Shown here piece after piece: positions 52,347 to 61,387 of a stretch of 64,000 nt of DNA; the first letter of the stretch is position 1, and each line of letters starts with the position of its first letter. The DNA lies in assembly GCF_022818495.1 (NCBI RefSeq), contig NZ_CP089291.1, positions 496,001-560,000 on the forward strand, written 5' to 3'. The DNA comes from Fodinisporobacter ferrooxydans (lineage in GTDB: Bacteria; Bacillota; Bacilli; Tumebacillales; MYW30-H2). The notes under the pieces were generated by a model. It worked only from the letters and a program-made list of their open reading frames with translations. It had not been told where the DNA came from and did no database searches. The translations under genes were made by a program, and so were the position numbers.

Positions 52347-52985
52347 ATGAGTATACATGCGTATTTTAAAAGTTTAATGAAGCTGGAACGAATCGTGCGT
52401 TGCCCTGGTGAGTTCAAGATGGAATCGCACAACGTGTCCAGCCACTCTTGGAAGGTAGCACAGTATTGCCAATTTTTAGGTGAAGTAGAGGAGCAACATG
52501 GGGCAAACATCAATTGGAAATCCCTCTATGAAAAAGCGATCAATCACGATTATGCGGAAATTTTCATCGGCGATATCAAAACTCCTGTGAAATATGCGTC
52601 CGTTGAGTTGCGAAATCTGTTGCAACAGGTAGAAGAAGGCATGACGAAGCAGTTCGTTGATACGGAATTTCCCGAACAATTTCGACAGCTGTATCATGAA
52701 AAGTTGAAAGAAGGGAAAGACACTACACTAGAAGGCATGATTCTGACAGTCGCTGACAAAATGGATCAGGTATATGAAGCTTTTACGGAAATTCAGAAAG
52801 GCAATTCGCAACCGGCATTTATCATCATGTACCAAGACGCATTAAAAGCCATCAGAAAAATTCCGCTCAAATGTGTAGAGTATTTCTTGGATGTCGTATT
52901 GGAAGATATGATAAACGACGAGACGATTGCATCTGTCGACATCAAACAGATTACCGGGGAAGCATTAAAAAATTCAAGCATCTAA
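52347..52985 (+). CDS. HD-domain phosphohydrolase, YfbR-like 5'-nucleotidase
   Basis: 212-residue HD hydrolase. Metal ligands are seen as His33 in SSHSWKVAQ, His67-Asp68 in NHDYAEIFIGDIKTP and an Asp near 137 in VADKMDQ. The family (YfbR type) removes phosphate from deoxynucleoside monophosphates. GGGAGTTTC precedes the ATG. Stands alone, with a terminator after it. Confidence 0.87.
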   Translation: MSIHAYFKSLMKLERIVRCPGEFKMESHNVSSHSWKVAQYCQFLGEVEEQHGANINWKSLYEKAINHDYAEIFIGDIKTPVKYASVELRNLLQQVEEGMTKQFVDTEFPEQFRQLYHEKLKEGKDTTLEGMILTVADKMDQVYEAFTEIQKGNSQPAFIIMYQDALKAIRKIPLKCVEYFLDVVLEDMINDETIASVDIKQITGEALKNSSI

Positions 52986-53048
52986 CCATTTTATCCGATC
53001 CTATTTATCCGATCCTAGCGTGTTGCGCGCATATTGTGCAATGGATTA

Positions 53049-53081
53049 GGAGCAGGTACAACTGCGCCTGCTCCATTTTTT
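53049..53081 (+). terminator. intrinsic terminator
   Basis: GGAGCAGG pairs with CCTGCTCC over a 10-base loop, followed by ATTTTTTC, 64 bases after the HD-domain gene. Confidence 0.9.
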
Positions 53082-53083
53082 CA

Positions 53084-53139
53084 TAAAGAGGATGTTCAAA
53101 AATCAGTCGAAATTCATAACCACTTTTTGAACACGCACT
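53084..53139 (+). mobile_element. MITE-like element, internally deleted copy 3
   Basis: 56 bp containing both ends of the 159-bp elements (AAAGAGGATGTTCAAAAA at one end, AACCACTTTTTGAACACGCACT at the other, cited here in parts) with the interior lost. Lies directly after the terminator at 53049-53081. Confidence 0.75.
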
Positions 53140-53166
53140 TAAAATGATATGCACTCAGATACATAT

Positions 53167-54093
53167 CTATAACGATTGCGCTATTTTTTTCTCCGCAACT
53201 GGCGAAACCTTCGGTGAACGCAAAGCTCCTTGGTTCGCAACAAACACACCCAGCAAAACTAAGACGCCACCTAAGATCTGCGTTGTATAGATAGCATCGC
53301 CCAATGCGAAGTGTCCTAAGAGCAACGCGATAAATGGCGGAATGTTCATAAACATCGAAGCGGTTCCGGCTCCGATCAAAGACACGCCGCGATTCCACCA
53401 AAATCCAGCCATTCCTTGTGCTACAATTCCGGCAAGCCCCATCAAAATCCACGCAAATACTTGATGGCTCACCACACTCTTCCCTAATAGAGCTTCACCT
53501 GCGGCTGCAGGCGCCATCAAAATGCTGCCGAGAATCGTGGCAAAAATCGTCACTGCGTACGACGACATGGTATTCGTCAGTCCTCGAATGAACAGCAAAC
53601 TGATGGACAAGGCCAGCATCGCAAACACCAAGTAAACATCCCCGATGGAAACCCCAAAAGATTGTCCTTGAAGACCGACAATAACAACTACACCAGCCAA
53701 GCTAAATAAAGCTCCTATCGTCTTCGGCACGGTAAATGGAACTTTCAAAAAGATACGTTCCAAGATCGTCGTTGCAATGGGAGCCATGGCGATAATCAAG
53801 GCTGCGTTCGCGGCAGTCGAATCCCGCAGACCTGTAAAGTAAAAAATCTGATTGAACAATGTTCCAAAGATGCCGGCTCCTCCTAGCAAAATCCACTCCT
53901 TTTTGGTCGGACGACGCAACCCCTTGGCTTTCAACGCTATAACAAACAGGAAGATAGATGTCATACTAATCCTGGCAAACGATAAAAAGATAGGCGAAAA
54001 AAAGTGCAGCAAATATGCACTGGCCACATAGTTGCAGCCCCAAAGCAAAGAAACGCCAAGGAGCCCGACAAGCGCCGATTTCTGTTCTGACAT
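53167..54093 (-). CDS. EamA/DMT-family transporter
   Basis: 308-residue drug/metabolite transporter with two EamA repeats and ten transmembrane helices (first repeat ~5-140, second ~150-290). GGAGTGTGAATT precedes the ATG. Substrate unknown: members export amino acids, purines or drugs. Its mRNA has a long leader with an attenuator-like structure (54197-54312), so its expression is probably controlled by a metabolite or translation signal. Confidence 0.9.
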   Translation of the reverse strand: MSEQKSALVGLLGVSLLWGCNYVASAYLLHFFSPIFLSFARISMTSIFLFVIALKAKGLRRPTKKEWILLGGAGIFGTLFNQIFYFTGLRDSTAANAALIIAMAPIATTILERIFLKVPFTVPKTIGALFSLAGVVVIVGLQGQSFGVSIGDVYLVFAMLALSISLLFIRGLTNTMSSYAVTIFATILGSILMAPAAAGEALLGKSVVSHQVFAWILMGLAGIVAQGMAGFWWNRGVSLIGAGTASMFMNIPPFIALLLGHFALGDAIYTTQILGGVLVLLGVFVANQGALRSPKVSPVAEKKIAQSL

Positions 54094-54196
54094 AATTCAC
54101 ACTCCAAGTATTAGGATCATGCTGGAAAACGTAACTCTTAAGCAGCGAATTCCTTCACACAAAAAAGAACCCGCAACTGCAAAGCAAGACATGCAC

Positions 54197-54312
54197 AAAA
54201 AACCACCAACGACAAACCCAGCTCACTCAGGGCAAGCTGGGCACTATTCGTGGTTCCTCTGGGTGCAGGCGATTCATGGCTAAACAAAACCGCGATTCCG
54301 CACCACGTGATG
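54197..54312 (-). ncRNA. attenuator/riboswitch-like leader of the EamA gene
   Basis: Minus strand: CGTGGT (forward 54302-54307) can pair with ACCACG (forward 54249-54254). The same 3' arm can instead pair as AACCAC (54250-54255) with GTGGTT (54201-54206), closing a hairpin that also holds CCCAGCT/AGCTGGG (54217-54241) and ends in TTTTTT. The two pairings are mutually exclusive, the classic antiterminator/terminator layout. Confidence 0.6.
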
Positions 54313-54339
54313 CTTAAGATGTTTTATGATTTTAGTATC

Positions 54340-54350
54340 ATTATAACACA
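54340..54350 (-). promoter_or_regulatory. extended -10 promoter of the EamA leader
   Basis: Minus strand TGTTATAAT: a perfect -10 with TGn extension and no good -35. Transcription would start near 54333, giving a ~240-base leader. Confidence 0.65.
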
Positions 54351-54414
54351 AAAATCGGCGCGGCCTACCTGACAGTGTTTTCTGATAATGATTGCTTTTG
54401 CTGATTGCCTGTTT

Positions 54415-55308
54415 TCAGATTAGCGTAAATGATTGTTCATGCAAAAATTCCCGAAACAATTGGGTTGCTTTCGTGTGGAAATCAGATTTCCGCAAAACTA
54501 TGGAGAACTGCCTTTCGAACGGGGAACCCGTGAATGGAATTTCCCGCAGCGTATTCCACATGAGTTCTTTGCGTATCACCCACTTTGACAATAATGCAAC
54601 ACCCAACCCTGCTTCAACCGACTCCTTGATCACTTGTGTGCTGCTATACTCAACCATTGTTTTGGGATGTATACCGTATGTTTTCAAAACGTGATCCGTA
54701 ATTTCACGAGTACCTGATCCCTTTTCCCGGATAATCCAATGTTCCTTTGCCAATTGCTCCGGAGTTGCAAATTCCTCTCTGGCAAGCGGATGATGATTTG
54801 AAGCAACGACAACAACAATATCCTCCGCGAAAGGTTCCGCTTCGACGCCGCCTTCATGAATGGATTTCCCTTCAATGATTCCAATATCCAGTTCTCCTCG
54901 GGCCACTTGCCCCACAACCGTATGGGTGTTTTCAATGGATATGGTTGGCGTTATCTTTGGATACTTGTTGCGAAAGTCCGCGATAACGTGCGGCAAAACG
55001 TATTCACCGAACGTGAAGCTGGCGCCGATGTTCAGCGACCCGCTCGCATCCTCTTTTAAGTCTTGAATGAGTCGATCCATTTGGCTGTATAGGCCCAGAA
55101 TATCCTTGGCATGATGATACGCAACTTCGCCCGCTTTGTTCAACCGCACATATTTATTTGTTCGATCCAACAGTTTGACGTCGAGCCGCTGTTCGAGGTT
55201 TTGAATGTGCTGACTGATGGCGGGTTGACTCATGTGAAGTTTTTCTGCAGCCCGTGTAAAGTTCTGTTCTTCTGCCACAGTCACGAATGCCAACAGTTGT
55301 TGATCCAT
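54415..55308 (-). CDS. LysR-family regulator (CysL/YwfK-like)
   Basis: 297 residues: N-terminal helix-turn-helix (NFTRAAEKLHMSQPAISQHIQNLEQRL region, residues ~16-42) and a C-terminal substrate-binding domain with GASFTFGEYVLP and IIREKGSGTRE. It is divergent from the YeiH-type transporter with 143 bases between starts, a classic LysR/target pair. CGGAGG precedes the ATG. Confidence 0.9.
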   Translation of the reverse strand: MDQQLLAFVTVAEEQNFTRAAEKLHMSQPAISQHIQNLEQRLDVKLLDRTNKYVRLNKAGEVAYHHAKDILGLYSQMDRLIQDLKEDASGSLNIGASFTFGEYVLPHVIADFRNKYPKITPTISIENTHTVVGQVARGELDIGIIEGKSIHEGGVEAEPFAEDIVVVVASNHHPLAREEFATPEQLAKEHWIIREKGSGTREITDHVLKTYGIHPKTMVEYSSTQVIKESVEAGLGVALLSKWVIRKELMWNTLREIPFTGSPFERQFSIVLRKSDFHTKATQLFREFLHEQSFTLI

Positions 55309-55451
55309 ACTTGTTGCCTCCGTATCGATAATAAAACACGTAATAATCTTAATAATAATAATTGACTTATGATCACAATTGCAATTATGTATTTTACTTA
55401 TTGTTTACAACGGAATATGATTTCTATGTAATCAACAACGGAGGTGAGCGT

Positions 55452-56522
55452 ATGACGACTCAGAAATCGGCGTTACTGGTGCAAAACCAGTCGAATGTTA
55501 TAACTAAGGATCGTATGCAAGGGGATCAAACAAAATCATCACGGTGGCTGTGGCTAGGCGGAATTGCATTTACATTTGTCATCGCCTTGCTAGGTTTGGG
55601 GCTATCCACGCTTCCCATTTTTGACCGTGTGGGACAGCTTGCATGTGCCATTCTCATCGCGGTCATGTATCGGCAAGTCGCTGGTTACCCAGAGGCGATT
55701 CGCCCGGGAATTCAGTTTTCGGCAAAGAAATTGCTGCGCTATGCCATTATTCTGTTCGGATTAAAACTGAATATCAATGTCATTTTGCATCAGGGATTAT
55801 GGCTATTGGTGCGCGACACCGGAACGATTGTTTTCGCCATGGCAGCAACCGTACTGATCGCAAAATTGTTCAAAGCCGATCGTTCACTCTCTTTCTTGCT
55901 GGGCATCGGGACAGGGGTTTGCGGTGCAGCTGCGATTGCGGCAGTATCCCCCATTTTGCAAGCAAAGGAAGAAGACACGGCAATTGGAGCAGGGATTATT
56001 GCACTGATGGGGACTGTCTTTGCCATTTTGTATACGATCATCCGTCCGTTTGTCTCTCTTTCTGCAATCAACTACGGCATTTGGTCCGGAGTGAGCCTGC
56101 ATGAAATCGCGCATGTCGCTTTAGCTGCCGCCCCTGCCGGCCAAAACGCTTTGGCAATTGCCCTGCTGGCGAAATTGGGACGCGTGTTCCTGCTTGTGCC
56201 ATTGAGTTTCATCCTGATGGCTTGGATGAAGCACAAGGGCAAGACAGAACAGACCGATGCGAAAATTGAATTTCCATGGTTTCTGATCGGATTCATTTTG
56301 ATGAGTCTGATCGGGAGCTATGTTATTGGAAAATCCATTATCTTGCCTGCCTCTGTGATGAATGATATAGCAAACGTGACGACATTTGTTCTAACGATGG
56401 CGATGGTTGGCTTGGGACTCAATGTGAGCTTCAAAGATTTGCGTACAAAAGCGCTTCGTCCCTTGATTGCCATGACAATCACATCGGTTCTTTTGTCCAC
56501 GATTACATTTTTTACAGTTTGA
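55452..56522 (+). CDS. YeiH/UPF0324 putative sulfate-exporter family membrane protein
   Basis: 356 residues, about ten transmembrane helices. Family blocks are LRYAIILFGLKLNIN, LLGIGTGVCGAAAIAAVSP and GVSLHEIAHVALAA (given separately). The family is annotated as putative sulfate/taurine-related exporters; substrate is not proven. The start at 55452 is preferred (GGAGGTGAGCGT upstream) over an in-frame start at 55362, which overlaps the promoter region (TTGACT at 55361-55366). Confidence 0.88.
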   Translation: MTTQKSALLVQNQSNVITKDRMQGDQTKSSRWLWLGGIAFTFVIALLGLGLSTLPIFDRVGQLACAILIAVMYRQVAGYPEAIRPGIQFSAKKLLRYAIILFGLKLNINVILHQGLWLLVRDTGTIVFAMAATVLIAKLFKADRSLSFLLGIGTGVCGAAAIAAVSPILQAKEEDTAIGAGIIALMGTVFAILYTIIRPFVSLSAINYGIWSGVSLHEIAHVALAAAPAGQNALAIALLAKLGRVFLLVPLSFILMAWMKHKGKTEQTDAKIEFPWFLIGFILMSLIGSYVIGKSIILPASVMNDIANVTTFVLTMAMVGLGLNVSFKDLRTKALRPLIAMTITSVLLSTITFFTV

Positions 56523-56664
56523 GTCCATGTTTAAGAATCAGCACTTGAAAGAGGGAAAAGCAGATGAAGAACATGATGTTCGCAACAGACAGCATTATTA
56601 AAATCTGCAAGTGCAGTCAAACGGGTTATGGGACAACTCGCATAGACGGCTATCGGATAAATAA

Positions 56665-56705
56665 CGATCCGGGGTTGCATTGTAGTATCATGCAACCCCG
56701 GATCG
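56665..56705. terminator. 16-bp perfect hairpin between convergent genes
   Basis: CGATCCGGGGTTGCAT pairs perfectly with ATGCAACCCCGGATCG across a nine-base loop, between the convergent YeiH-type and CotF-like genes. T runs are poor on both sides; it is probably a bidirectional terminator. Confidence 0.7.
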
Positions 56706-56725
56706 TCTGTATTCCGATCGGATGA

Positions 56726-57277
56726 TTAGTGAACGGGGGCCATTTGCCGTACTTTGTCGTATGTTTGGCCCAAAGCTTGCATGTAAGTGGCTGTAGCTTC
56801 CTCGCCTGGATAGTAGCCGTTTTTTCGCATCCATCCGGCAACTTCGTACGCGTGATGTGAACACATCGTAAAAGCATCCTCAAGGAATGCGCGAAGCTGC
56901 GTGTTGTCCGCTTCGAACGCAGCAGCGGCATAGTTTTTTCCGTTATTTTTAAGTGTAAGAAGGTAAATGGTGGCGATCGCCCGATCGTCAAATTGGGTCG
57001 AATCAATATTCGGCATGCCTGTCTGCGCGGGTTTCGGAGTACCCGACATTTTTGCAGGCATTGCCGGCACATTGAGCTTTTCTGAAGAATTTCCTTGTTT
57101 CGCATAGTCGACCTTGATATTGTAGTCCTGAATATGCGCAGCGAATTGTTTCTGCAAAATCGATTTTAGTTCTTGACATTTGACTTGATGCACGAAAGCT
57201 CCCATACATGTCAGAATGTCATAACATCCCATTAACAAGTGATTTAACTCGTATGCCTCATGTGTTTGCAATGACAT
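56726..57277 (-). CDS. CotF-like spore coat protein
   Basis: 183 residues. The CotF-family core IYLLTLKNNGKNYAAAAFE and LRAFLEDAFTMCSHHAYEVAGWM is at ~105-155 followed by GYYPGEEA. The N-terminal half has helices and a Pro/Met-rich linker. Supports a spore-forming host. GGGGGGCAAACGCC precedes the ATG. Expression is expected late in sporulation in the mother cell (family knowledge); I see no clear SigK promoter. Confidence 0.87.
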   Translation of the reverse strand: MSLQTHEAYELNHLLMGCYDILTCMGAFVHQVKCQELKSILQKQFAAHIQDYNIKVDYAKQGNSSEKLNVPAMPAKMSGTPKPAQTGMPNIDSTQFDDRAIATIYLLTLKNNGKNYAAAAFEADNTQLRAFLEDAFTMCSHHAYEVAGWMRKNGYYPGEEATATYMQALGQTYDKVRQMAPVH

Positions 57278-57433
57278 GGCGTTTGCCCCCCTGTGTTTAT
57301 ATATGTTCGGTACTGCACATATATAAAGTACCCTGAGCGCACAATGCTATGCGTATATTGTTTCCTGTCTTGTTCCCGTATGAAACCAATCATCCGCCTA
57401 AAGATCCGCGCAGACGAAATGTAGATTTTCAAA

Positions 57434-58774
57434 TTAAAGTTCAAGGGATGTTGGCTTTTGCTTGTACACTTTTGAGATTATGAACAAATAGACGATGCCC
57501 AGGACGATCCACGAAAGACCCAGCTTGATTGCCAAGTGGTCCATTCCGTACATGACATATCCGATTACCACAAATCCAAGCATCGGGAATACAAGATGGC
57601 GCAGGTAGTCTTGTGATTTATTGCGAATGATATAATGATTCACGACTGATATATGCAGCAATAGGAATCCACTCAATGCGCCAAAGTTTACGATATTCGT
57701 CAACACGTCAATTTTGTTCGAAAAAGCAAGTCCCACGATCAGAGAGATTACCGCTACCAGGATCGTGCTTATATACGGCGTTTGAAATTTCGGATGAACT
57801 TTCGCCAGTACTGCCGGCAATTTTCGGTCACGCGCCATGGAAAACAGGATTCTCGAGATAGCGGCTTGTGCGGCCAGTGCATTGGCAATACCCCAGGAAA
57901 ACGCCGTTGCGATTATTGTCAAATTCTTCAACCAAGCACCGCCGGCTTTTCCGGCAATATCATAAAACGCCGTGTCGAGGTTTGTTAATTTCAGTCCTTG
58001 CCCCAGGTCGCTGGCAACCCAAGTTTGGATGATAAAGAGAATTCCGACAACCAATAACGCCGTAACCGTTGCCCGGCCGATCACTTTACTGCCGCCTTTG
58101 ACTTCTTCCGATAAAGTGGAAATCCCGTCGAATCCAAGGAAAGAAAGTACCGCGATGGAAACTGCGCCCATCACCAGCGATAAATGAAAGGAACTTGAAT
58201 CATAGAGCGGCTTCATGGTGAAATGTCCGCTTCCCTGCCCGTGATAGAGTGCGTATACACCGACAAGGATAAAGATCAACAATACGATAAATTCCGCAAT
58301 CAGGATATATTTGTTGGCTTTTGCGGTAAATTCGACACCCAACACATTGATCACCGTATTAATCGCGATGAAGGCTACCAACCACACCCAAATCGGAATC
58401 GATGGAATCAAGGCTGTCAATGCCGCCGCACTGACCAGGTACAACAGCGCGGGTACCAAAATATAGTCGAGCAGTATAGCCCAGCCTGCGATAAATCCGA
58501 CTTTATCGTTGATGCCACGCTGGGCGTATGCATAGACGGATCCTGCAATCGGGAATGCTTCAGACATGCGCGCATAACTGAAAGCGGTAAAAATCATTCC
58601 TGTCATGCCAATCAGATATGCCAATGCGACCATTCCCTTGGAACCGTCCGCAACATAACCGTATACCCCAAAAGGTGCAATCGGAACCATAAAGATCATG
58701 CCGTAAATCAGCAAATCCCAAAACGTCAGCGCACGCTTCAACTCTTGTTTATAACCAAATTGTTCAATGGACAC
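57434..58774 (-). CDS. APC-superfamily amino acid/polyamine permease
   Basis: 446 residues with 12 transmembrane helices. Signature segments are ALTFWDLLIYGMIFMVPIAPFGVYG at 15-39 (in part) and FLGFDGISTLSEEV near 215. It resembles PuuP-type putrescine or amino acid importers. The start is GTG at 58774, eight bases after GGAGGTGA. It is the last gene of the three-gene set with a formamidase-family and a glutamine-synthetase-like protein, suggesting uptake of an amine, amide or amino acid. Confidence 0.9.
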   Translation of the reverse strand: MSIEQFGYKQELKRALTFWDLLIYGMIFMVPIAPFGVYGYVADGSKGMVALAYLIGMTGMIFTAFSYARMSEAFPIAGSVYAYAQRGINDKVGFIAGWAILLDYILVPALLYLVSAAALTALIPSIPIWVWLVAFIAINTVINVLGVEFTAKANKYILIAEFIVLLIFILVGVYALYHGQGSGHFTMKPLYDSSSFHLSLVMGAVSIAVLSFLGFDGISTLSEEVKGGSKVIGRATVTALLVVGILFIIQTWVASDLGQGLKLTNLDTAFYDIAGKAGGAWLKNLTIIATAFSWGIANALAAQAAISRILFSMARDRKLPAVLAKVHPKFQTPYISTILVAVISLIVGLAFSNKIDVLTNIVNFGALSGFLLLHISVVNHYIIRNKSQDYLRHLVFPMLGFVVIGYVMYGMDHLAIKLGLSWIVLGIVYLFIISKVYKQKPTSLEL

Positions 58775-58827
58775 GATGCGTCACCTCCACGTATAATTGA
58801 ATCTTCCCTAAGATAGACACCCAGGTT

Positions 58828-59724
58828 TTAAGAAGGAAACCCAAGTTGTTGCAGGACGGACAAAGGCATTTCAAAGCGGGCTGTCTTCAATGGATCCACA
58901 ACCTGGCTCACTTGCAGATTTCCCCCGATACTTAACAAAGCAATCGCGTCATGCTTGGTCAATCGAAATTCCGAAACGAGAAAATCAACCATGTTTCGTG
59001 TAGCGGATGTGGCCGCATCATCCAGCAGTTTCTCCGATGCGATCGCGTATAGAGCAAACTCGGTTTTTGCCATCGGCAACTTCCATGTTTTACCTTTGAG
59101 CACATGAACGGTCACTGTTACTTCACCGGCAATCTCCACCCCGCACACGGCTACTTCGCCATCGCCCATCGCTGCATGCAGATCGCCTAGCGCCAGCAGG
59201 GCACCCGGTACATTCACAGGCAGGTACAGCGTGGTTCCTTGCTTGATAATTTTGCTGTCCATATTGCCGCCGTGTTTGCCGGGAGTCCCGCAAGAAACCG
59301 CTTCCTTTTCCGGTGCGGTTCCAATCACTCCAATCATCGGGTTCACCGGAATCGCGATCTGTTCGGAAAATTGAGCCTTGCCGTCACGAATCGGAATCAT
59401 GCGAATCTGGTTTTCCGCCAAGTCGCCTCCGATAACGCCAAGCCCAGGCCCTGTAACCATCACACCTTGATCGCCAATCTGGATGGACTCAATTCTGACT
59501 TCCAACACATCGCCGGGTTCGGCATCCTCTACAAATACCGGACCGGTGGCAGGATTGATGCGATTCCAGTCCAACGAATGAAACGGTGTATCTGCATTCC
59601 CAATTTGATTTTCAAAACAATCGCACGTTTCAAAAACAACTGTCGCGCCGCTTGGAACCCTTAAAACCGGCTGATTGTCTTTTGACATGGCATAAACCAA
59701 CTGATTGCTCGGCACTCGGTACAT
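58828..59724 (-). CDS. acetamidase/formamidase family protein
   Basis: 298 residues, all-beta acetamidase/formamidase fold, hydrolysing short-chain amides to ammonia and acid. Conserved pieces are FETCDCFENQI near 32, GPVFVEDAEPGDVL, GGNMDSK near 152 and GDLHAAMGDGEV near 180 with the metal/catalytic residues. GGAGGAATTAACGAC precedes the ATG. In a cluster with a glutamine-synthetase-like ligase, it probably hydrolyses the amide bond of an intermediate. Confidence 0.9.
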   Translation of the reverse strand: MYRVPSNQLVYAMSKDNQPVLRVPSGATVVFETCDCFENQIGNADTPFHSLDWNRINPATGPVFVEDAEPGDVLEVRIESIQIGDQGVMVTGPGLGVIGGDLAENQIRMIPIRDGKAQFSEQIAIPVNPMIGVIGTAPEKEAVSCGTPGKHGGNMDSKIIKQGTTLYLPVNVPGALLALGDLHAAMGDGEVAVCGVEIAGEVTVTVHVLKGKTWKLPMAKTEFALYAIASEKLLDDAATSATRNMVDFLVSEFRLTKHDAIALLSIGGNLQVSQVVDPLKTARFEMPLSVLQQLGFPS

Positions 59725-59811
59725 GTCGTTAATTCCTCCTAAAAAACATCAAAGTATTCGTTCATTTCCCAATCATTTCTTTTAATTTTTCTTCATAAGA
59801 AACTTCTAAGC

Positions 59812-61152
59812 CTAAAAAATATCAAAATACTCCTTCATTTCCCAATCTGTCACATGTGCAAGAAAACGATCATATTCGGCATAGCGAAGAGAAAGATAAT
59901 CTTCGATAAAATCAGCTCCTAAAGAATCGCGAAGCCAGTTGTTTTTTTCAAGTTCCCGCAGTGCTTCAAGCAAACTGCTTGGCAAGTGCTCAAAATCCGA
60001 ACCATAGGGATCGGTGTTTTGTATCGGAGCGGAAGGCTCTATTTTATGAAGGATGCCATCCAGACCGGCAGCAAGTACGGCAGCGAGTGCAATATACGGA
60101 TTGGTATCAGCACCAGCCAAGCGGTTTTCGATCCGTGTCACTTCCCCTCTGCCGGACGGCACACGGATCATCGCGCCGCGGTGTTCATATCCCCAAGAAA
60201 TCGTTGTAGGAGCAAACGAATGCGGTACCAACCTTTTATAACTGTTGATCGTAGGATTCGCCAATGCACATAGCGCCTTTGCATGCGTAAGCTGCCCACC
60301 AATAAACCAACGACAAATGTCAGATAGTCCATCCGCACTTGATGGATCATAAAACAGATTGTGACCGTCTTGATCGTAAAGCGAATGGTTCATATGTGCA
60401 CCACTGCCACTTCTAGCAGACGCCGGCTTACTCATGAAAGTTGCTTTATAGCCCTGACCGTGCAAGATTTCCTTAATACTTGTACGATAATAAAATGCCA
60501 TGTCGGAAATTTCGACACCCCAAAAAGGTGAATGTGTGACTTCGAATTGCCCCGATCCATATTCCGTATTCGCTACTTCTGGCCCTGCACCCATTTCTGT
60601 CAGGTGCATGAACAATGTAGTGATGATATTCTCTACTTCTGCCTGTTTTGTTTCAGAAAAGCAGTGAAGCCCCTTCCAAACGGGTTCGATTCTTGCCGCT
60701 TCTTGAACAAAGACATAAAATTCATACTCAAAGCTGCCACGCACCAAATATCCCAAATCTTGAAATGTATCCAAAACCTTTTTTAGTACATGCCTTGGTG
60801 ACTGTTTTATAGGTGAACCATTAGAATCACAAAGATCGCCGATAACTCTTGCTACTCCTTGCTTATATGGCAAAATCGAAAATGTGCTGAGATCGGTCTG
60901 TATTTGCCAATTAGGAAATCCACCGGCAAATCCGGAACCCACGTTTTTGTGTATTTCAGCTGAAGTATCCATCGAAAAAAGTACAGATGGAAATGAGACA
61001 GTATCTTTAAAGGCAGTTTCTAAAAAATGTCGAACGGGAATATAACGGGCCCTTGAGATGTTAGATAGATCAGGTACAGTAACACGAATCGTATGAATCT
61101 GACGATCATGAATGACTTGTTGTATATGGTTGATCCAATCGTAATTCGTCAA
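59812..61152 (-). CDS. glutamine synthetase-like ligase (gamma-glutamylamide type)
   Basis: 446 residues with the GS catalytic core: metal glutamates in SFEYEFYVF near 142, GSGQFEVTHSP near 200, GSGAHMNHSLYD near 252, NSYKRLVP near 305 and IRVPSGRGEVTRIENR near 335. It lacks the regulatory features of housekeeping GlnA and resembles gamma-glutamylputrescine/ethylamide synthetases of amine catabolism. The start is TTG at 61152, five bases after GGAGGG. Divergent from the TyrR-like regulator; first gene of its unit. Confidence 0.87.
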   Translation of the reverse strand: MTNYDWINHIQQVIHDRQIHTIRVTVPDLSNISRARYIPVRHFLETAFKDTVSFPSVLFSMDTSAEIHKNVGSGFAGGFPNWQIQTDLSTFSILPYKQGVARVIGDLCDSNGSPIKQSPRHVLKKVLDTFQDLGYLVRGSFEYEFYVFVQEAARIEPVWKGLHCFSETKQAEVENIITTLFMHLTEMGAGPEVANTEYGSGQFEVTHSPFWGVEISDMAFYYRTSIKEILHGQGYKATFMSKPASARSGSGAHMNHSLYDQDGHNLFYDPSSADGLSDICRWFIGGQLTHAKALCALANPTINSYKRLVPHSFAPTTISWGYEHRGAMIRVPSGRGEVTRIENRLAGADTNPYIALAAVLAAGLDGILHKIEPSAPIQNTDPYGSDFEHLPSSLLEALRELEKNNWLRDSLGADFIEDYLSLRYAEYDRFLAHVTDWEMKEYFDIF

Positions 61153-61323
61153 AAAATCCCTCCAATAAAAATTTTCAGAAATAATAAATAAGTTTAAATA
61201 GACTCTATATTAGAAAAATACACACTCATTATTTTTCTGTCAATCAAACATTTTACTAAACGGTTTAAAAATGTACCGGTATCTGATAAAATTTCTTAAA
61301 TGCACAATGAATACTGTTTTTAT

Positions 61324-61345
61324 ATCGGTATAAATATCAACCGAT
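61324..61345. promoter_or_regulatory. inverted repeat in the divergent promoter region
   Basis: ATCGGT-N10-ACCGAT, 43 bases before the TyrR-like gene. A related ACGGT/ACCGGT pair lies at about 61260-61280. A plausible operator for the adjacent regulator, not demonstrated. Confidence 0.45.
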
Positions 61346-61387
61346 TTGAATCGAAAATAAACCATACGGAGTAGTGAGGTGTGGCGG

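Noticed and set aside
54121-54180. Second terminator in the EamA leader (GCGGGTTCTTTTTT on the minus strand)
   Set aside because: A T run is present, but I could not find a convincing stem before it.
54290-54312. T-box-like sequence (GGTGCGGAATCGCGG on the minus strand) in the EamA leader
   Set aside because: It resembles the T-box antiterminator loosely, but lies at the 5' end of the leader, and specifier-loop features are not recognisable.
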